DNA from: JBEKYD01 sp052148435
Lineage (GTDB): Bacteria > Acidobacteriota > Terriglobia > Bryobacterales > Bryobacteraceae
Length of the DNA stretch: 64,000 nt
Assembly (NCBI GenBank): GCA_052148435.1
Contig: JBKQIF010000031.1
Span: 102,147 to 166,146, forward strand
Direction of reading: 5' to 3'
Shown: in pieces, positions 9,641 through 18,027 of the stretch
Layout of the letters: every line of letters starts with the position of its first letter
Numbering within the stretch: position 1 is the stretch's first letter
Made by a program: the position numbers and the translations under genes
The notes under the pieces: model-generated
The model's input: only the letters and a program-made list of their open reading frames with translations
Told to the model about the DNA's origin: nothing
Databases searched by the model: none

Positions 9641-9663
9641 CACAGGCTAAAGCCTGTGCCACC
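9641..9663. repeat. REP-like palindrome at the end of the rhamnosidase gene
   Basis: CACAGGCTAAAGCCTGTGCC plus ACC is a nearly perfect palindrome of the same family as at 7335 and 33600. On the minus strand it encodes the last residues and the TAG stop of the rhamnosidase, so the repeat forms the 3' end of that gene. Confidence 0.75.
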
Positions 9664-12337
9664 CATGTGCCAGCAGCCGCACCGGGCCCAGCAGGCCAGC
9701 CGGCAGCGGCTTCACGTCTTTCATGTCCTGGTCCTGGAACCGGTCTCCGTATTTGGCGATGAGCGGCCGGTGATCGGGGAGCGGCTCGGCGGCGAGCTTG
9801 TTCAAAGCCAGATTCGCCACCACCACCCGGAGCGTGTTTTCGCCGGCGTGCAACAATCCGGTCACATCCACCCGGTACGGCGCGCACCATACGGAGCCGG
9901 CGTCGGCGCCATTCACCCACACCCGCGCGGCTTCGCGGATGGGGCTTTCGAGCAGGGCGCGCATGCCGGTGCCGGAACGGCGCTCGTCGACGGTGACGGG
10001 AGTGCCTTCGCCGAAATCGAGATACAACACGCGGTGCGCGGCCAGCACGGAGGCATCCACGGTCACGTTCTTCTCATAAGTTGCCTGGCCGGAGTAGTTG
10101 GCTCTGCCTTCCATGTTTGTCCAGGAGCGCAGCGAGTCGAGAAAGACAGGCGTGGGGACGCCGGGGAACGTCACCCGCCATCCGCCGCTCCAATCGGCAA
10201 TGGCGGTGGTGGGCGCGCCGGCCGCGGGCGCGGGAAAGCCGGTATGGGAAAACACGATGACGCGCGATTCGTAGGGCGCCAGATCGAGGTCGATGCGCGC
10301 GCCGCCGGGGCCGCTGGCATGGGTGGCTTTCCCGCTGAAAGTATCCCACCATGCGCCTTCGGCATCCTTGACGCGAAATACGGTTTCGCGGTGGGTAGCG
10401 TGGTTGGTTGAATTCACCACAAAATAGACGTCGGCAAAAGCGAGCCTGCGGTGCACGAAGCCGACCTCCGGCGCCGATGCCATGTCGGGCGGCAGGGCGG
10501 CGCGGAGGGTGTCGCCCAGCTTGGCGTCGTCCCGGAGCAGGCGGCCGGGGGCGCCGGCGGTTTCGAACAGAGAAAGGGAGAGTTGGCGGATGGCAGGCGT
10601 ATCGGTGCCAGTCTCTTTGAAGCCCGGCGCCAGCGAGGGAGCGCGGCCGGTGGCAATCGCTATCCCGCCCTGGCGTACGTATTCTTCAATTTTGCGGTAG
10701 CTGGATAGCGGGATGCGCTCCACCGAGGGCAAAATCAGTACGGGATACGGGATGCCCACTTTGGCGATGGCGTCGTCGTCGATGCAATCGAAGTTGTAGC
10801 CGGCATCGAGAATCCGGGGCACGATGTTCGGAGCGATCAACCGGTCCATGGCCTGATCGACGGAGTCGTGGCCGAGGGTGAAGCCGGCGTATGCGTCGGC
10901 GGTGGGCAGGTAGAGGGCCACGTCGGTTACCGGAGTGCCCTGGCGCAACAGGAAGCTGACGCGCTGCAGGTAGCGGGCAATGTCCGGCATCGCCATGAAC
11001 CATGGATTGTGCGCGTTGAACACCGCCGCGGCGTAGAAATGCCAGCCGGGCTCGCCCGCCTCGGGCGGCGAATAGGGCCAGCCGTGGCCGATCAACTGGT
11101 TGATGCCTTCCAGGAAATGGCGGTCGGCTTCGGCTTTCATGTCGAGCGGCGTGGCGCGAAAAACGGGCGAGTGCAACCAGGTCCAGGTTTCCGAAGAAGT
11201 CACCGGGCGGCCATAGAGATGGCTGGCGGAGGAAGCCCAGCGCGTGGCGGTGAAGCGGCGCCAGGCAGAGCCCTCGCCTTCGGGCAGATCCACCAGGGCG
11301 TTGCTTGAAAGCGCTACGGGCGGAATGCCGTAGGTTTGGGAGCGGAAGCGGGTATGGTGGGCGGCGGCCCAATCGCGGATGGGCGTGAGGTAATGTTCGT
11401 TGGCGAGTTCGGTCAGGGTCAGGCCCCAGTCGTGGCGAATAGCCAGGGTCTTTGCGCCCATGTCGCCGGCCAGGGCGGGCAGGTAGGCAGTGAGGTCGTA
11501 ACCGCGCCGTTTGGCGAATTCAGCCAGGAAGTCGCCGGTCCAATCGGCGCCGTTCACTTCCAGGCTGTCGCTGAAGACGGCGTACGGCGGATGATCGCCG
11601 AACGCCTGCATCAGGCGGTCGCCCACGAAATGGAGGTGGTTCTCAACCGCGGCCCGGCGGTAATGATCGAGCACCAGGCCTTCGGCGCCGACCGCCGCGC
11701 GTTTGACGGCTTGCCGCGTTCGGCTGGCGATGAAGAAGAGCGCTTCACTGGCGGCGTTGCCCGGCGGAATCGTCACCGAACCCGCGGCTTGCTCCAGGCG
11801 CCGCGGGCCGGCGAATGCCGCCAGAAAGGTTTCGCCGGGGCCGATTCCGGGCAGCGGCAGAGAAGCGGCGCCGGCGGGTATGGCGGCGCGGACCACCCTC
11901 AGGCGGCTGGAAGCTTCCGCGAGGGGCGTATGCGGACCGCCGTACGGCCAGCCGCTACCGAGGGTGATATCCACGCGCAGCCCGAGTGCGCGCGCGGTAT
12001 CGTTGGCAAAGCGGACATCGGAGAGGAATTCGTCGGACAAATAGGGCAGGTTGCGGAGGCCGCGAGCGGGATCGTCGAGCACGACCGGATAGACGGGTTG
12101 AATTTCCACGCCGCCGATGCCGCTTTCCTTCATGGTCCGCAGCTCGCGCTCCAACTCGGGCTTGATCACGGCGGTGCCGAACCACCACCAGCGCATCATG
12201 ATGCGGCTGTCGTCGGGCGGCTCATCGAAAGCGCGATGCAATTGCGCCACGGACTCGGGCGGTGCGGGCGCCGCGCCGAGCATCCAGAACAGGGCTGGCA
12301 GGACAAGCGCGGCGAGGCGCGGCAAGCGGGTTCGCAT
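9647..12337 (-). CDS. Glycoside hydrolase family 106-like alpha-L-rhamnosidase
   Basis: An 896-residue secreted enzyme predicted to cleave terminal alpha-L-rhamnose from glycans. The start at 12337 gives a signal peptide (RLPRLAALVLPALFWMLGAAPA); an upstream extension to 12400 lacks signal character. Typical GH106 features follow: MMRWWWFGTAVIKPELERELRTMK near residue 45, GGVEIQPVYPVV, a TIM-barrel region, and late beta-sandwich carbohydrate-binding-like segments (VWVNGADAGSVWCAPYRVDVTGLL near residue 830). It is divergent from an L-rhamnose mutarotase gene, which supports the substrate. The REP palindrome at 9641 supplies its last codons. Confidence 0.85.
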   Translation of the reverse strand: MRTRLPRLAALVLPALFWMLGAAPAPPESVAQLHRAFDEPPDDSRIMMRWWWFGTAVIKPELERELRTMKESGIGGVEIQPVYPVVLDDPARGLRNLPYLSDEFLSDVRFANDTARALGLRVDITLGSGWPYGGPHTPLAEASSRLRVVRAAIPAGAASLPLPGIGPGETFLAAFAGPRRLEQAAGSVTIPPGNAASEALFFIASRTRQAVKRAAVGAEGLVLDHYRRAAVENHLHFVGDRLMQAFGDHPPYAVFSDSLEVNGADWTGDFLAEFAKRRGYDLTAYLPALAGDMGAKTLAIRHDWGLTLTELANEHYLTPIRDWAAAHHTRFRSQTYGIPPVALSSNALVDLPEGEGSAWRRFTATRWASSASHLYGRPVTSSETWTWLHSPVFRATPLDMKAEADRHFLEGINQLIGHGWPYSPPEAGEPGWHFYAAAVFNAHNPWFMAMPDIARYLQRVSFLLRQGTPVTDVALYLPTADAYAGFTLGHDSVDQAMDRLIAPNIVPRILDAGYNFDCIDDDAIAKVGIPYPVLILPSVERIPLSSYRKIEEYVRQGGIAIATGRAPSLAPGFKETGTDTPAIRQLSLSLFETAGAPGRLLRDDAKLGDTLRAALPPDMASAPEVGFVHRRLAFADVYFVVNSTNHATHRETVFRVKDAEGAWWDTFSGKATHASGPGGARIDLDLAPYESRVIVFSHTGFPAPAAGAPTTAIADWSGGWRVTFPGVPTPVFLDSLRSWTNMEGRANYSGQATYEKNVTVDASVLAAHRVLYLDFGEGTPVTVDERRSGTGMRALLESPIREAARVWVNGADAGSVWCAPYRVDVTGLLHAGENTLRVVVANLALNKLAAEPLPDHRPLIAKYGDRFQDQDMKDVKPLPAGLLGPVRLLAHGWHRL

Positions 12338-12474
12338 GCGTTCTATGCTACGTGGCCGCAGCTTCGGGCGCAACGGTTCAAACGTTAGTCGTGCTGCCAC
12401 AAAGGCGTGGTGGAGAGGCGGCGGACGGATCCCGTGGCAAGGCCGCCAGGGATCGTGTAACTTTAGTAGGTGAG

Positions 12475-12801
12475 ATGAAAACTGTGCCCCGCTACGCTTT
12501 CAAATTACGGATCAAGGCCGAAGCCATTGAGGAATATGAGCGCGAGCATCGGCGCGTTTGGCCCGAGCTCCTGGCCAAGCTAAAAGACGTCGGGATATCC
12601 GACTATTCCATCTTTCGTCGCGGCCAGGACCTTTTCTTATGTCTGCGGGTGGACGATTTTGAAAAAGCCTGGGACGAACTGGACCGCGACCCGGTCAATC
12701 AGCGTTGGCAGCAATTCATGAGCCGCCTGTTCGAGCCGGTGCCGGATCTCGAAAACGGCGAGCGCTTCGCCATGATGAAGGAAGTGTTTCACCTGGAGTG
12801 A
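12475..12801 (+). CDS. rhaM: L-rhamnose mutarotase
   Basis: A 108-residue cytoplasmic enzyme that interconverts the alpha and beta anomers of L-rhamnose. The family pattern is clear: an N-terminal YAFKLRIKAEAIEEYEREH with the active-site His, then VWPELLAKLKDVGISDYSIF, and a C-terminal DPVNQRWQQFM with the conserved WQ. An AGGTGAG box precedes the ATG. It faces away from the GH106 gene across 137 bases. No rhaA, rhaB or rhaD lies in the window, so the rest of the pathway must be elsewhere. Confidence 0.93.
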   Translation: MKTVPRYAFKLRIKAEAIEEYEREHRRVWPELLAKLKDVGISDYSIFRRGQDLFLCLRVDDFEKAWDELDRDPVNQRWQQFMSRLFEPVPDLENGERFAMMKEVFHLE

Positions 12802-12828
12802 GGAAGGGCGGGAAAAACCGCTCCTTCC
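12802..12828 (+). terminator. Hairpin after rhaM (terminator or repeat)
   Basis: Directly after the rhaM stop, GGAAGGGCGG pairs with CCGCTCCTTCC across an A-rich loop. It lacks a long T tract. The following stretch (12817-12841, ACCGCTCCTTCCGGCCGCGG) resembles 63961-63986, so it is also part of a dispersed repeat. It separates two convergent genes. Confidence 0.45.
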
Positions 12829-12841
12829 GGCCGCGGCTCGG

Positions 12842-13258
12842 CTAGCCCGGCTGCTCTTCCTTCTTCATGCGCTGGACAAAATCGAGAATATCGAAGGTCT
12901 TGTTTTCGCGGTCGGGGTAGAAGGCATTTATGGCGTCCTGCTCATCCGGGTAGGTTTCGAAGACGGTCGCGAGCTTGGTCATCACCAGCAATTCGATGTG
13001 GCGGCGATTCAGGCCGACCAGCCTCACATCCCCCTGTTTCTTGCGCAGGGTGGTAGCGCACACGACGAGTGCGCCCAAGCCAGTGCTATCGACGTAGTCT
13101 ACATCGGCCATGTTGAAGACCAGCTTTCGGTCTCCGTCCTGGTTGAGTGCGGCAACTTTTTCGCGCAGGGCGCTCGCCTCCGGTCCCACGGTGATGCGGC
13201 CTTTCAAATCGAGGACGGTAATGCCTTCGCGCTGGCGCTGATTGATTTCTAGGGACAT
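12842..13258 (-). CDS. STAS-domain anti-sigma factor antagonist
   Basis: A 138-residue cytoplasmic STAS protein. Residues 1-105 form the STAS fold, with the key segment VDYVDSTGLGALV containing the serine that is phosphorylated in SpoIIAA-like antagonists. A charged C-terminal extension of about 30 residues (ILDFVQRMKKEEQ) follows. The start at 13258 removes an unlikely N-terminal stretch that stays open to 13324. No cognate RsbW-like kinase gene is adjacent, so the partner is encoded elsewhere. Confidence 0.88.
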   Translation of the reverse strand: MSLEINQRQREGITVLDLKGRITVGPEASALREKVAALNQDGDRKLVFNMADVDYVDSTGLGALVVCATTLRKKQGDVRLVGLNRRHIELLVMTKLATVFETYPDEQDAINAFYPDRENKTFDILDFVQRMKKEEQPG

Positions 13259-13390
13259 ATCGAGATTAGACGTGGACTCTGTTCTATGAGTACCACGTTG
13301 GGGGCGGCCAGGAAGCGCTGCCATTGGGTATAGCGCCGCCTCCCGGCTCCCGGCTTTATCACAGCCCTTAAAAGCGGGCTGCCCAGGCTC

Positions 13391-13858
13391 CTAGAAGCCT
13401 TCCATATGATCGAGGCGGAGATCGCGGGCGGCGCGCCGCAATTGGTCGATGGCGCCGTCGATATGCTCGAAGGCCCGATTACGCCATCCCCTGGCAGCCG
13501 GATTGTCCTCTTCGCGGTCGATCTCGGCGCGCGCTTCCCGCAACAGCTCCATCGCCCGGCCAAAACGTCCACGGCGATCCATCCTTTCGTCAACCGGCGG
13601 ATGATCGCGAAGGTCCCTGCGGTCCAGCACGGATGCCTGGTCGATTTCGAAGACGGCCCGGTCGATTTCCTGATCCACGGCGCGAATGTGATTCATGACA
13701 TTCGGCTCGTCGTGAACTCTCAGCAGCCATTGCGCCGCGCGCAGGTCGGTACGGGCGTGCAAGTAACGCGGATGCCTGCCCGGCGTATCGGCAAGACCAG
13801 CCGGGATGATTGCGGCCGCCAGAAACAAGAGCCCGATCAGCGTCGTTTTCTTCTGCAT
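13391..13858 (-). CDS. Small secreted protein, acidobacterial type, function unknown
   Basis: A 155-residue exported protein. A GGGAGGAAG ribosome site sits before the ATG at 13858, which gives a signal peptide (TTLIGLLFLAAAIIPAGLA). The mature part is almost all helical and charged (RTDLRAAQWLLRV, ELLREARAEIDREED, HIDGAIDQLRRAARDLRLD). It has no Cys pairs or catalytic motif that I recognise. Short helical secreted proteins like this are frequent in acidobacteria. It stands alone. Confidence 0.7.
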   Translation of the reverse strand: MQKKTTLIGLLFLAAAIIPAGLADTPGRHPRYLHARTDLRAAQWLLRVHDEPNVMNHIRAVDQEIDRAVFEIDQASVLDRRDLRDHPPVDERMDRRGRFGRAMELLREARAEIDREEDNPAARGWRNRAFEHIDGAIDQLRRAARDLRLDHMEGF

Positions 13859-13981
13859 ATTCTTCTTCCTCCCAATTGTGCTTAACACAACGACGCTCTA
13901 CAAGTTATCACGCAGCGCGCATTCTGAAAACGCTTTAATCGGTTGACCGTACCCCAAAGCGTCGGAAGGTACCCGGTGGGG

Positions 13982-14296
13982 TCAGAGATCTTCGCCGGCG
14001 CCCGCCAGCAACCGTTCCAGCATGCCGGCGTATTCCTCGCTCTTGCGGTCGACATGTGACTTCAGCTTGTTCAGGTCCTGCTCCAGAGAACGCAGCCGGT
14101 CCGCCAGGTGCAGGCAGGCAAGCACGGCGATATGGGTGGAATCGGCGTTGGGGGCTTTGGCGGCGATGGCCAGCATCACCTGGTTGACACTGGCGGCGGC
14201 TTCCTCCAGTTCACGCGGATCGCCGGTGGTGCGCAGGGTATACGGACGGCTCAGGATGGTCACCCGGACGGTCTGTTTGTCGGCGGCGGCGTCCAT
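13982..14296 (-). CDS. zapA: ZapA-like cell division protein
   Basis: A 104-residue cytoplasmic protein of the ZapA family, which binds and bundles FtsZ. The N-terminal part (VRVTILSRPYTLRTTGDPRELEEAAASVNQ) is the ZapA globular domain; the C-terminal half (DRLRSLEQDLNKLKSHVDRKSEEY) is the coiled coil. It is the last gene of a minus-strand operon behind rplT, 15 bases after a coiled-coil gene. In many genomes zapA follows pheT in this same region. Confidence 0.87.
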   Translation of the reverse strand: MDAAADKQTVRVTILSRPYTLRTTGDPRELEEAAASVNQVMLAIAAKAPNADSTHIAVLACLHLADRLRSLEQDLNKLKSHVDRKSEEYAGMLERLLAGAGEDL

Positions 14297-14311
14297 CCGG
14301 CCCTCGGCGGT

Positions 14312-14551
14312 CTAGCTGGCGCTCAATTGGTCGATCTGGCCCAACAGCTTTTCGATGCGGGAGCGGACCTGCTTGCGCTCGCTATGCAGCGATTTCAACT
14401 CTTCGGCCGAACGGGCGGAATCCGCCCTGGCCTCGGCCGCGGCTGCCTCGGCCGCTTCCTTCTCCTTGCGGAGCTTGGCTACCAGTTGGATGGCGCGCTG
14501 TATCCGCTCTTCCAGGTTCGCCAGCGCATCGATTTCTTCCAATGTGCTCAT
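14312..14551 (-). CDS. Small coiled-coil protein, ZapB-like
   Basis: A 79-residue protein that is one continuous coiled coil (LEERIQRAIQLVAKLRKEKE, ELKSLHSERKQVRSRIEKL). It lies between rplT and zapA with gaps of 18 and 15 bases, so it is co-transcribed. Position next to zapA and its length suggest a ZapB-like divisome partner. Low-complexity coiled coils do not allow a firm family call. Confidence 0.65.
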   Translation of the reverse strand: MSTLEEIDALANLEERIQRAIQLVAKLRKEKEAAEAAAAEARADSARSAEELKSLHSERKQVRSRIEKLLGQIDQLSAS

Positions 14552-14569
14552 GGTTTTCTTCCGCTGTGC

Positions 14570-14944
14570 TTACGCTTGCACGCTGGCCTTCTCAAGGGCG
14601 GCCTGGGCGGCGGCCACGAGCTGTTTGAAGGCGGCGTCATCGTGCAACGCCACATCCGCCAGAACCTTGCGGTTCAGGTCGAGGCCGGCGGCCTTAAGCC
14701 CGTGCAAGAACCTGCTGTACGAAATCCCGGCTTCTCGGCAGGAGGCGTTGATGCGCACGATCCACAGGGCGCGGTAGTCGCGCTTCTTGTTCTTGCGGCC
14801 GACGTAGGCGAACTTCAGACCGCGCTCGACGGCTTCCTGCGCGGCGCGATAGAGTTTGCTCTTGGTTAGAAAATAACCCGACGCCAGCTCGAGCGTCTTC
14901 TTCCGGGATGCCCGGCGGTGAGGACCACGTTTTACTCTGGGCAC
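14570..14944 (-). CDS. rplT: 50S ribosomal protein L20
   Basis: A 124-residue L20, normal length. It has the basic N-terminus (MPRVKRGPHRRASRKKTLEL), the GYFLTKSKLYRAAQEAVERG helix and the RDYRALWIVRINASCREAG core. L20 binds 23S rRNA early in assembly and in many bacteria represses its own operon by binding the leader RNA. It follows rpmI by 88 bases. Confidence 0.98.
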   Translation of the reverse strand: MPRVKRGPHRRASRKKTLELASGYFLTKSKLYRAAQEAVERGLKFAYVGRKNKKRDYRALWIVRINASCREAGISYSRFLHGLKAAGLDLNRKVLADVALHDDAAFKQLVAAAQAALEKASVQA

Positions 14945-15032
14945 GTTTCTTCTCCTTCTTGGTTAACAATTGTCGATTGGCGGATCGGGCACGTGCCTCG
15001 CGCACCGTCCGCGCAAAATGTCCCCGGCCTGT

Positions 15033-15227
15033 TCAGTAGGGGATCATGCGCCGCAGCACCTTCTGGTCGGCCTTGTCGGCAACCACGCTTTTGTGCAGCT
15101 TCTTCTTGCGTTTGTGCGGTTTCGAGGTCAGGATGTGCCGTGCAAAGGCATGTTGGCGAACCACTTTGCCCGTGCCGGTTTTCTTGAACCGCTTAGACGC
15201 ACCTTTGTGGGTCTTGAGCTTCGGCAT
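15033..15227 (-). CDS. rpmI: 50S ribosomal protein L35
   Basis: A 64-residue, very basic L35 (MPKLKTHKGASKRFKKTGTG, then KPHKRKKKLHKS). An AGGAA box sits 7 bases before the ATG. On the minus strand a TATACT hexamer at 15270-15265 could be the -10 of the operon promoter, without a convincing -35. infC, which usually precedes rpmI, is absent: the next gene upstream points away. Confidence 0.97.
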   Translation of the reverse strand: MPKLKTHKGASKRFKKTGTGKVVRQHAFARHILTSKPHKRKKKLHKSVVADKADQKVLRRMIPY

Positions 15228-15383
15228 AAAAATATTCCTGGAATACTGCAGGAAAGACTCCAGTAGTATAGCACGGTGAGGGAGGGGGTTGCGTGAATCG
15301 GGGATTTGCCCGGCAGGGTGCTTTTCCGGGTAAAATAGGTGCCGGCCGCCAGTCTGCCGGCGGCATCGGAGGGAATTGCCCTG

Positions 15384-16220
15384 ATGACGGACCCATCCTA
15401 TGTTCCACCGGGCGAACCGCTGGAGCGGATTCAGTGCCAGTGGTGCCAGAGCATGAACGTGAAGACGGCGCTTTCGTGCCAGGCCTGCGGCGCGCCGCTG
15501 GACGTGCGCAACCTGGTGAGCGAATCGGGCTGGCGCGAAGCCCCGCGCATCAAAGACATGACCGAGATCCATTTCAGCGCGAGCACGTGCCAGGTGGAAG
15601 GCGAGATCGTGCCGGCGGCGGAAATCAATCTGGGCGCGGGCGACGCCGTTTTCTTCGAGCATCACGTGATGCTGTGGAAGGACGAGCGCGTGCCGCTGAG
15701 CGTGATGCAGCTTCCCGGCGGCCTGAAGCGCGCCTTCGGCGGCATGCCGTTTCTGATCACGGTGGCGGGCGGCCCGGGGCGGATCGCGTTTTCGCGCGAT
15801 GCCACGGGCGAGCTGGTACTGCTGCCGCTGCACCCCGGAATGGAGGTGGACGTACGCGAGCACGCGTTCCTGCTGTGCTCCCACCAGGTGGCCTATTCCT
15901 TCATCCGCATCAAAGGGCTGGCCAACATTCTTTTCGGCGGACAGGGCATGTATATGGACCGCTTCGTCACCACGGGCGCGCCCGGCCTGCTCATCCTGCA
16001 CGGTTACGGCAACGTATTCGAGCGGCGCCTGGGCCCGGGCGAGAGCATCATGCTGGAACCGGGCGCCTTCCTTTATAAGGACTCGACGGTGACCATGCAG
16101 GTGGAATTTCAACGGCTGGGCACGGGGTTTCTGGGTGGCACGAACATGAGCCTGGCGCGCATGACGGGGCCGGGCCGCATCGGTATCCAGTCGATGTACG
16201 TGCACCATCACACGGAATAG
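15384..16220 (+). CDS. Zinc-ribbon AIM24-family protein (copy 1)
   Basis: A 278-residue cytoplasmic protein. Residues about 15-40 form a zinc ribbon of two CxxC pairs (CQWC ... CQACGA). The rest is an AIM24 domain: a beta-rich fold with FSASTCQVEGEIVPAAEINL, a HHVMLWKD segment, GGPGRIAFSRDATGELVLLPL, and a late RLGPGESIMLEPGAFLYKD. A GGAGGG box precedes the ATG at 15384. It is followed after 9 bases by a paralogue. AIM24 relatives are found from bacteria to mitochondria; the biochemical role is not established. Confidence 0.82.
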   Translation: MTDPSYVPPGEPLERIQCQWCQSMNVKTALSCQACGAPLDVRNLVSESGWREAPRIKDMTEIHFSASTCQVEGEIVPAAEINLGAGDAVFFEHHVMLWKDERVPLSVMQLPGGLKRAFGGMPFLITVAGGPGRIAFSRDATGELVLLPLHPGMEVDVREHAFLLCSHQVAYSFIRIKGLANILFGGQGMYMDRFVTTGAPGLLILHGYGNVFERRLGPGESIMLEPGAFLYKDSTVTMQVEFQRLGTGFLGGTNMSLARMTGPGRIGIQSMYVHHHTE

Positions 16221-16229
16221 GCGGCGACC

Positions 16230-17288
16230 ATGTTTTGCATCCATTGCGGTAGCCAGGTTCCCGAGGGCGGCAATTTCTGCGTGGGTTGCGGCTCGCCTGT
16301 CAAGCGGCCGGCGGCTGCTGCGCCTCCAGCAGCGCCTTCTTACCCATCGGCGGCGCCAACACCTCCGGCGCCTCACTTATCGACACCTCCGCCGCCCGCG
16401 GAGCCGCGCAGCGCGAGCACCAAGTGCTCCTGGTGCGGCAACCTGGTGGACGCGACCGAGACTAGTTGTCCCCGCTGCGGCGCGGCGGTTTCGCTGGCGG
16501 GCATGGTGACTGAATCCGGCTGGGCGCAGTTGCCGGCCCGCAAGGACATGGCGAAGCTGCAATTCGGAAATTCGTTCTGCCAGGTGGAGGGCCTGTACGT
16601 GCCTGTGGCGGATATGAACCTGGCGGCCGAAGACGGCATTTATTTCACTCACCACGTGCTGCTGTGGAAGGACCCGCAGATCAACATCACCACCATGCCG
16701 CTCGCCGGCGGCTGGAAACGCCTCGTCGCCGGCATGCCGCTGATCATGACGCAGGCCCGGGGGCCCGGCCACATTGCGTTTTCGCGCGATCTGCCGGGCG
16801 AGCTGATTCCCCTGCCGCTGCAGCCCGGCCAAGCCGTGGACGTGCGCGAGCATCTCTTCCTGGTAGCGACCGAGCACGTCAAGTACGACTGGTTTCAAAC
16901 CGGCATCTGGTTTCAGACGCAGTCGGGCAACGACAGCGAAACGCACTATCCGATCGGCATGTTCATGGACCGGTTCACCGCGCCCACGGCGCCGGGCCTG
17001 CTGCTGCTGCATGCCGGCGGCAACATCTTCGTGCGGCACCTCGGTCCCGGACAGACCATTCTCATCAAGCCCACGTCGCTGATCTTCAAGGACCCGACGG
17101 TGCAGATGGCGCTGCACTTCGAACGGCCGTCCACCGGTTTCTCCGGTTGGGGCTTCTGGGGCAACCGCTACTTGTGGCTGCGATTATCGGGGCCGGGCCG
17201 GGTAGCGGTTCAATCGGTATTCGAGCCGATCGAGGGCGAAGCCCGCAACATCACCAGCTTCTCTTACGCTACCGAACAACGCTGGTAA
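16230..17288 (+). CDS. Double zinc-ribbon AIM24-family protein (copy 2)
   Basis: A 352-residue paralogue of the upstream gene. It has two zinc ribbons: CIHC...CVGCG at residues 3-24 and CSWC...CPRCG near 68-88, separated by a Pro/Ala-rich linker. The AIM24 domain repeats the landmarks of copy 1 (FGNSFCQVEGLYVPVADMNL, HHVLLWKD, RGPGHIAFSRDLPGELIPL, HLGPGQTILIKPTSLIFKD). The pair lies in one operon with a 9-base gap and arose by duplication; this copy then gained or kept the extra N-terminal ribbon. Confidence 0.82.
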   Translation: MFCIHCGSQVPEGGNFCVGCGSPVKRPAAAAPPAAPSYPSAAPTPPAPHLSTPPPPAEPRSASTKCSWCGNLVDATETSCPRCGAAVSLAGMVTESGWAQLPARKDMAKLQFGNSFCQVEGLYVPVADMNLAAEDGIYFTHHVLLWKDPQINITTMPLAGGWKRLVAGMPLIMTQARGPGHIAFSRDLPGELIPLPLQPGQAVDVREHLFLVATEHVKYDWFQTGIWFQTQSGNDSETHYPIGMFMDRFTAPTAPGLLLLHAGGNIFVRHLGPGQTILIKPTSLIFKDPTVQMALHFERPSTGFSGWGFWGNRYLWLRLSGPGRVAVQSVFEPIEGEARNITSFSYATEQRW

Positions 17289-17313
17289 ACATGGGACAGA
17301 CCTCCCCGGGCTG

Positions 17314-17363
17314 TCTCTGCACAGACTGAAGCCCGCACTTCACAGGCTAAAGCCCGTGTCGCC
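17314..17363. repeat. REP-like palindromes at the duplication boundary
   Basis: Two partial palindromes stand side by side: CACAGACTGAAGCCCGCACTT and CACAGGCTAAAGCCCGTGTC. They belong to the same family as at 7335, 9641 and 33600. The second abuts the edge (about 17357) of the duplicated methyltransferase fragment, so repeats may have taken part in that rearrangement. Confidence 0.65.
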
Positions 17364-17672
17364 CCAGGCGGCGCGGCGGGCCTGGCGGAAGGCTGAAGGG
17401 TCGCGGCGGGTTACGTTGCGCGACTCGATGCCGGAAGGTGTGCATTGCGCGATCCGGATCAAGCCGGGGTGGTGTTCGGGCCGGCGAAGGATGCGCGCGG
17501 CCGGCAATTCCACCAGATGGCGCGCCACGGCCAGGTAGCTGAATTTTTCGTCCTCGTAGTTGAGGCCGGCGGCCTTCAGGCGCCGATGCAGGGAAGAGCG
17601 TTCGACGCGGGCCGCGAAATGGCACCAATCCGGAGACTGGATGGGACATGGGCCGGAGCCGGGACAAGGCGC
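17357..17672 (-). pseudogene. Detached copy of the 3' end of the Rsm22-type methyltransferase gene
   Basis: This stretch matches 20111-20426 without any net gap (constant offset of 2754 bases), at roughly 88-90% identity in the part I compared by eye. On the minus strand it reads as the C-terminal about 100 residues of the intact gene (LAPCPGSGPCPIQSPDWCHF, then RILRRPEHHPGLIRI), in an open frame from an ATG at 17705 to 17340. The SAM-binding domain is missing, so the fragment cannot be a methyltransferase. The Cys-rich tail is intact, which leaves open that a small protein is made; a remnant is more likely. Confidence 0.75.
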
Positions 17673-18027
17673 CAACTGCCTGCTTCGCGTGCACGACGGC
17701 GGCAAGCGCGAACGCCGGGGTATTTATCATTCCTTTCTGGGGAACGCCCCGCGAAGGCGGGTCACGTCCGATAAGAATCTAGCGTTACGCGCCGAGTTGA
17801 CGCGGTGGAGATCCCATCCTCAGGGAACACGTTTGGGGGACTTGATATGGTATCCTGTGCGGTGCGACATTGCGCTGGCGTGAAGTGACGTTCAAGGGCG
17901 GGCGCTAGGTTGAGTACTCAGCGATGCTCTCGCTGAGACAATCACATGCGCAGCGCACAAACTCTGGACATCGTATAACGGCAGGCGACAGGCCTGCTAG
18001 TGGCAACCTGCGCTTGGAGGAAGACAT
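17673..18027. other. Leader region of the TPR gene with two hairpins
   Basis: I find no convincing gene here. On the plus strand there are two clean hairpins: CTCAGCG/CGCTGAG at 17917-17937 and GCAGGC/GCCTGC at 17981-17997. A GGAGGAAG ribosome site lies just before the ATG at 18028. The hairpins could form in the 5' untranslated RNA of the TPR gene. Confidence 0.5.

Noticed and set aside
17340..17705. The duplicated methyltransferase tail as an independent small gene.
   Set aside because: It has an ATG and an open frame, but no ribosome site, and the first residues before the homology are not conserved. A remnant is simpler.
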